Shown: positions 31,190 to 34,035 of the stretch, piece by piece | How the letters are laid out: the number at the start of each line of letters is the position of its first letter | How positions within the stretch are numbered: position 1 is the first letter of the stretch | DNA from: an uncultured Clostridia bacterium | GTDB lineage: Bacteria > Bacillota > Clostridia > Christensenellales > Pumilibacteraceae | Length of the DNA: 34,035 bases | Direction of reading: 5' to 3' | Assembly (NCBI GenBank): GCA_944363615.1 | Contig: CALVUQ010000018.1 | Span: forward strand, 1 to 34,035 | Made by a program: the position numbers and the translations under genes | The notes under the pieces: model-generated | Seen by the model: only the letters and a program-made list of their open reading frames with translations | Databases searched by the model: none | Told to the model about the DNA's origin: nothing

Positions 31190-34035
31190 ATGAAAAGGCT
31201 AAGAAAAGTGTTCGCGGCTTTACTGGTTCTCGTTACGGCGTTTGCCGTTTCGATGCTGGTAGTCGCTTGCGACCAGAACGGGAAAAACTACACGCTTGCC
31301 ATAGACCCGGCTACGGTTACCATCGAAGCGGGCAGCAGCGCGACGCTTACCACAAACGCCCCTGAAGGCACGGACGTCAAGTGGAAAAGCGGGGACGAAA
31401 ACGTCGCCACCGTACAGGGCGGAGTGGTCAACGGCATAAATGCGGGTACGGTTACAATCACCGCTCAGGCCGGACAGCAGGTTGCGGAGTGTACCGTTAC
31501 GGTTACGCCCGCCCAGACTGCGCCCCAGGATCCCGTCGTTTCCATAGGAGTCAGCGCCAATACCGTTACCGTGACCGTGGGCGAAGAACCCTTTTTACTG
31601 ACGGCTTCGGTTTTCGTCGACGGTGAAAAAACCGATTCCAAGTCTGTCAGCTGGACCAGCGGCGACGAAACGGTTCTTTCGGTATCGACGGATGAAAACG
31701 ATTCGACCAAAGCTTATCTTACGGGACTTAAAGCGGGCAACACTACCGTTACCGCCACCTGCGAAGGCAAAAGCGTTTCCTGCCAGGTCAAAGTACTTGG
31801 CGCACCCGTCAACGTAACGGGCAACGTCAATCTTATCACCGCAACGGGCATCAGTCCTGAAGAAGTGGTGCTTTCGATAAGCGGCGGCGGAAATCTCTAT
31901 AATGCCGCTACGGACGAAAACGGTGACTTTAACACCGTTCTTTCCCCCGGCGAATATACGCTTACCGCTTCTTACGGAACGGCTAAAAACAGCGTTACCG
32001 CAACCATAGACGAGGACAATACCGTGTTCCCCACGCTTGACCTCAACGCGACAGTGGGCGGATACGCCAAGACCGAAACGACCACCTGGGTTTCCGCACC
32101 CGAAAGTGCTTCCATAGTCTATGAAGGCGGCGATTCCGTTACCATGAACGGTACTTTGCCTGTCGCATGGATAAGCGGCACGGGCAACGATACCAGCTTT
32201 GTGACCAGCGCTGTTATTAAAACCGCTCAGGCGGGCGACGCTGACCCCAGCATCGGTTTCGTGTTTACGGACGACGACGGAGTAATGTATTATGTGTGCG
32301 TGCTTAAAGCGCGTATCAGAATTTATTCCTTTGTCCGCGCAAAGGTGAACGATGAAGTGCCCGGCACGGGCGCTGTAACCGAAATCGCTCACAGCAAACG
32401 CGGCATGGAAATCGTTGCAAGCAACATATTCGAAGGTTCCGCTCCTTCCGATTTCTATAATGCAAATCCCGGAGAATACGGTTCGGAATACATTTTCACG
32501 GTGGCTAAGGACGGCGCGGATTATTATTTCTATCTCGATCCTTACACCGAAGGAATGACGGAGGCGACAAGCATGTTCTTCATGCTGGAAGAGGGTAAAA
32601 CCATTCATACTATCTCCGCCAACAAAAGCCAGAACGTTACCGACATAAAAATGCTGGAAAACAAAATGCAGCTTCCCGCAGGCAAAACGGCGGTGGGCTT
32701 CACCGTAACCAATGCCAAGATTACGGGCTCGTTTGCCGATATAAGCTACTCTGCGGATCCTGAAGAGGTTATCAAGAAGACGGGTAAAAAGGCAGTCGTT
32801 GATTGCGACGAGAATGTCGACATCCTCTTTACGGGTGACGTTTCCGAAATTCAAAGCGGCGACGACGCAGGCGTTTACACTTCCGTGGGCGGCTACATTT
32901 TCATCAAGCCTCAGCTTGACGAAGGATACGCTTTAAGCACGATTACCGTTACTTACAATGACGGCACAAGCGCCGATCTGCTTCCTTACGGCGACGAATT
33001 CTTCTTCTATAACGTAAACAACGCTCAGTACACCGTTACCGCAAGATCTGTTCTCAAATCTTCCGCAGTGGCAGTCAGCGGTACTGTAAACGTCGCAAGC
33101 GCTTACAAGTACAGCGCAACGGACAATACCGGCAGCGACCCCGATTTCTATAAGTTCTGGATAGGGTATGTGGCTCGCGAATACGCTCCTGCTGCAGGCG
33201 CCATAGGATACAAAGAAGTGGGCGTAACCTTCACCTCGGAAGACAACACGGTTTATTACGGTACAGTTAACGACGACTTTACTTACACCGCTTATCTGCC
33301 CGAGGGCAATTATATCGCGGAGTTCTTCGATTACGACCATTACGCCAAATACGTTTTGGGCAGCAAATTCAAACTGGGCAGCAGTATAACCACATTCGAA
33401 AAAATCAACCGTCTTGAACCCGACGTGCAGTCCGACGTTTCCGTTACCGGCACTGCAGTCACGGTTGACGGCAACCTCGACAAATTGTCTTTCCAGTCCC
33501 GTTACGACCACAATGCTTCTAGACCGCTTCTTCCGTTCGGCAACACTCAGAAAGTGACTTACGACGAGGCAAACGATTTGTATGTTTCCACCAGCAACAT
33601 TTATCTCGGAACAGGCAATCCCGTGATGATGTTCGGCGGTAAGGTCATGACCGGCCGCGCGTTTACCTGGGATTACCACATGGATTTGCAGGCTGCAGGC
33701 TTGTCTTCCAATCCTCAGGTCCACGTCACGATAGAGCTTGACGCAGGCAAAAACGAATTGCGCCTGCAGGAGCTTTATAACGTAGACTCCGTTTCCGTCC
33801 GCACCAAGAGCAACACCGAGGAAAGGACTATAAACGGCAAATCCGACGGAAGCAAGTTCACTGCCGTGGTGCTTGAATCGGGACTTACGCCCGTTGAAGG
33901 CGGTTTCGAACTTAAAGCGGTAAGAAACAACAACCTTATCACGGTCATCATAAACGGCGAAGTTTATGCCGAGATTACCGTGGGCGTAGTTAACGTCAGA
34001 GTATCTTCGGTTGCTACTACGGAACAGGTTGATTT
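31190..34035 (+). CDS. Very large Ig-like surface lipoprotein (cut by window edge)
   Basis: Open from the ATG at 31190 to the window end without a stop: at least 948 residues, C-terminus missing. Lipobox VVAC with Cys27. Two BIG_2-type bacterial Ig-like domains come first (~32-105, with DVKWKSGDENVATVQGG; ~110-200, with SVSWTSGDETVLSV). Then come carboxypeptidase-regulatory-like (VNVTGNVNLITATGISPEEV, FNTVLSPGEYTLTASYG) and lectin-like sandwiches, followed by another InlB-like/beta-domain/lectin cycle. The order resembles the second half of the preceding protein, so they are probably paralogous modules. AAGGAGAAGGG is ideally placed. It lies 64 nt downstream in the same operon. Likely a long cell-surface glycan-binding stalk; no enzyme motif is visible in the part seen. 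Confidence 0.88.
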   Translation, partial: MKRLRKVFAALLVLVTAFAVSMLVVACDQNGKNYTLAIDPATVTIEAGSSATLTTNAPEGTDVKWKSGDENVATVQGGVVNGINAGTVTITAQAGQQVAECTVTVTPAQTAPQDPVVSIGVSANTVTVTVGEEPFLLTASVFVDGEKTDSKSVSWTSGDETVLSVSTDENDSTKAYLTGLKAGNTTVTATCEGKSVSCQVKVLGAPVNVTGNVNLITATGISPEEVVLSISGGGNLYNAATDENGDFNTVLSPGEYTLTASYGTAKNSVTATIDEDNTVFPTLDLNATVGGYAKTETTTWVSAPESASIVYEGGDSVTMNGTLPVAWISGTGNDTSFVTSAVIKTAQAGDADPSIGFVFTDDDGVMYYVCVLKARIRIYSFVRAKVNDEVPGTGAVTEIAHSKRGMEIVASNIFEGSAPSDFYNANPGEYGSEYIFTVAKDGADYYFYLDPYTEGMTEATSMFFMLEEGKTIHTISANKSQNVTDIKMLENKMQLPAGKTAVGFTVTNAKITGSFADISYSADPEEVIKKTGKKAVVDCDENVDILFTGDVSEIQSGDDAGVYTSVGGYIFIKPQLDEGYALSTITVTYNDGTSADLLPYGDEFFFYNVNNAQYTVTARSVLKSSAVAVSGTVNVASAYKYSATDNTGSDPDFYKFWIGYVAREYAPAAGAIGYKEVGVTFTSEDNTVYYGTVNDDFTYTAYLPEGNYIAEFFDYDHYAKYVLGSKFKLGSSITTFEKINRLEPDVQSDVSVTGTAVTVDGNLDKLSFQSRYDHNASRPLLPFGNTQKVTYDEANDLYVSTSNIYLGTGNPVMMFGGKVMTGRAFTWDYHMDLQAAGLSSNPQVHVTIELDAGKNELRLQELYNVDSVSVRTKSNTEERTINGKSDGSKFTAVVLESGLTPVEGGFELKAVRNNNLITVIINGEVYAEITVGVVNVRVSSVATTEQVD

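Noticed and set aside
31595..33724. Two large minus-strand ORFs (419 and 263 residues) at the right end
   Set aside because: Both are antisense to the open + strand lipoprotein frame, which has a signal peptide, ideal ribosome site and Ig-like domains.

Overview
This 34 kb window reads as chromosome from a Clostridia-like Gram-positive bacterium. The grounds are AGGAGG-type Shine-Dalgarno sites, many near-consensus sigma-A promoters (TTGACA/17/TATAAT), surface lipoproteins in place of outer-membrane proteins, and families such as PepV, OadB/OadG, CsoR and OmpR/VanS-type two-component systems. An uncultured gut lineage (Christensenellales-like) is plausible, but that placement is inference. 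I see no phage, transposase, CRISPR array or rRNA. There is one tRNA, Arg(ACG).

Layout. 0.3-1.7 kb: MATE exporter. 2.0-4.1 kb (-): TPR-like protein and aldo/keto reductase. 4.1-6.6 kb: response regulator and sensor kinase behind two promoters and a direct-repeat site. 6.9-9.4 kb: three poorly characterised membrane proteins, one fusing a zinc ribbon, a membrane domain and BspA-type leucine-rich repeats. 9.6 kb: tRNA-Arg. 10.1-11.3 kb: lipoprotein of unknown role. 11.7-13.1 kb: a CsoR-type repressor with a palindromic operator, translationally coupled to an EamA/DMT transporter. 13.3 kb: small membrane protein. 13.7-15.3 kb (-): Na+-pump decarboxylase subunits OadB and OadG behind a leader that looks like a yybP-ykoY (Mn2+) riboswitch with an expression-platform terminator. 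15.4-18.1 kb: amino-acid ABC transporter. 18.2-21.5 kb: HAD phosphatase, then a divergent AraC regulator and sugar-isomerase-like gene. 21.8-25.1 kb: thioredoxin and PepV (-), divergent from gltX (+). 25.2-25.7 kb: intergenic region with degenerate tandem repeats and an orphan terminator. 25.7 kb to the end: AraC regulator (-) divergent from three lipoprotein genes (GH43 glycosidase; CBM9-like/lectin-like protein; very large Ig-like protein cut by the window edge). The last set looks like a surface glycan-use locus.

The most unusual observation is the amino-acid-binding lipoprotein at 15505-16380. Its two family halves are in swapped order: the segment that is C-terminal in GlnH/HisJ-type proteins follows the signal peptide, and the normal N-terminal half comes last. 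This is a circular permutation with both halves' conserved motifs intact, inside an otherwise normal SBP-permease-ATPase operon. The next strongest are the riboswitch-like OadBG leader, the copper-type CsoR (C-x24-H-x3-C) controlling a DMT transporter in place of a copper ATPase, and the modular lipoprotein trio.

All calls come from reading the sequence. No database search or folding program was run.
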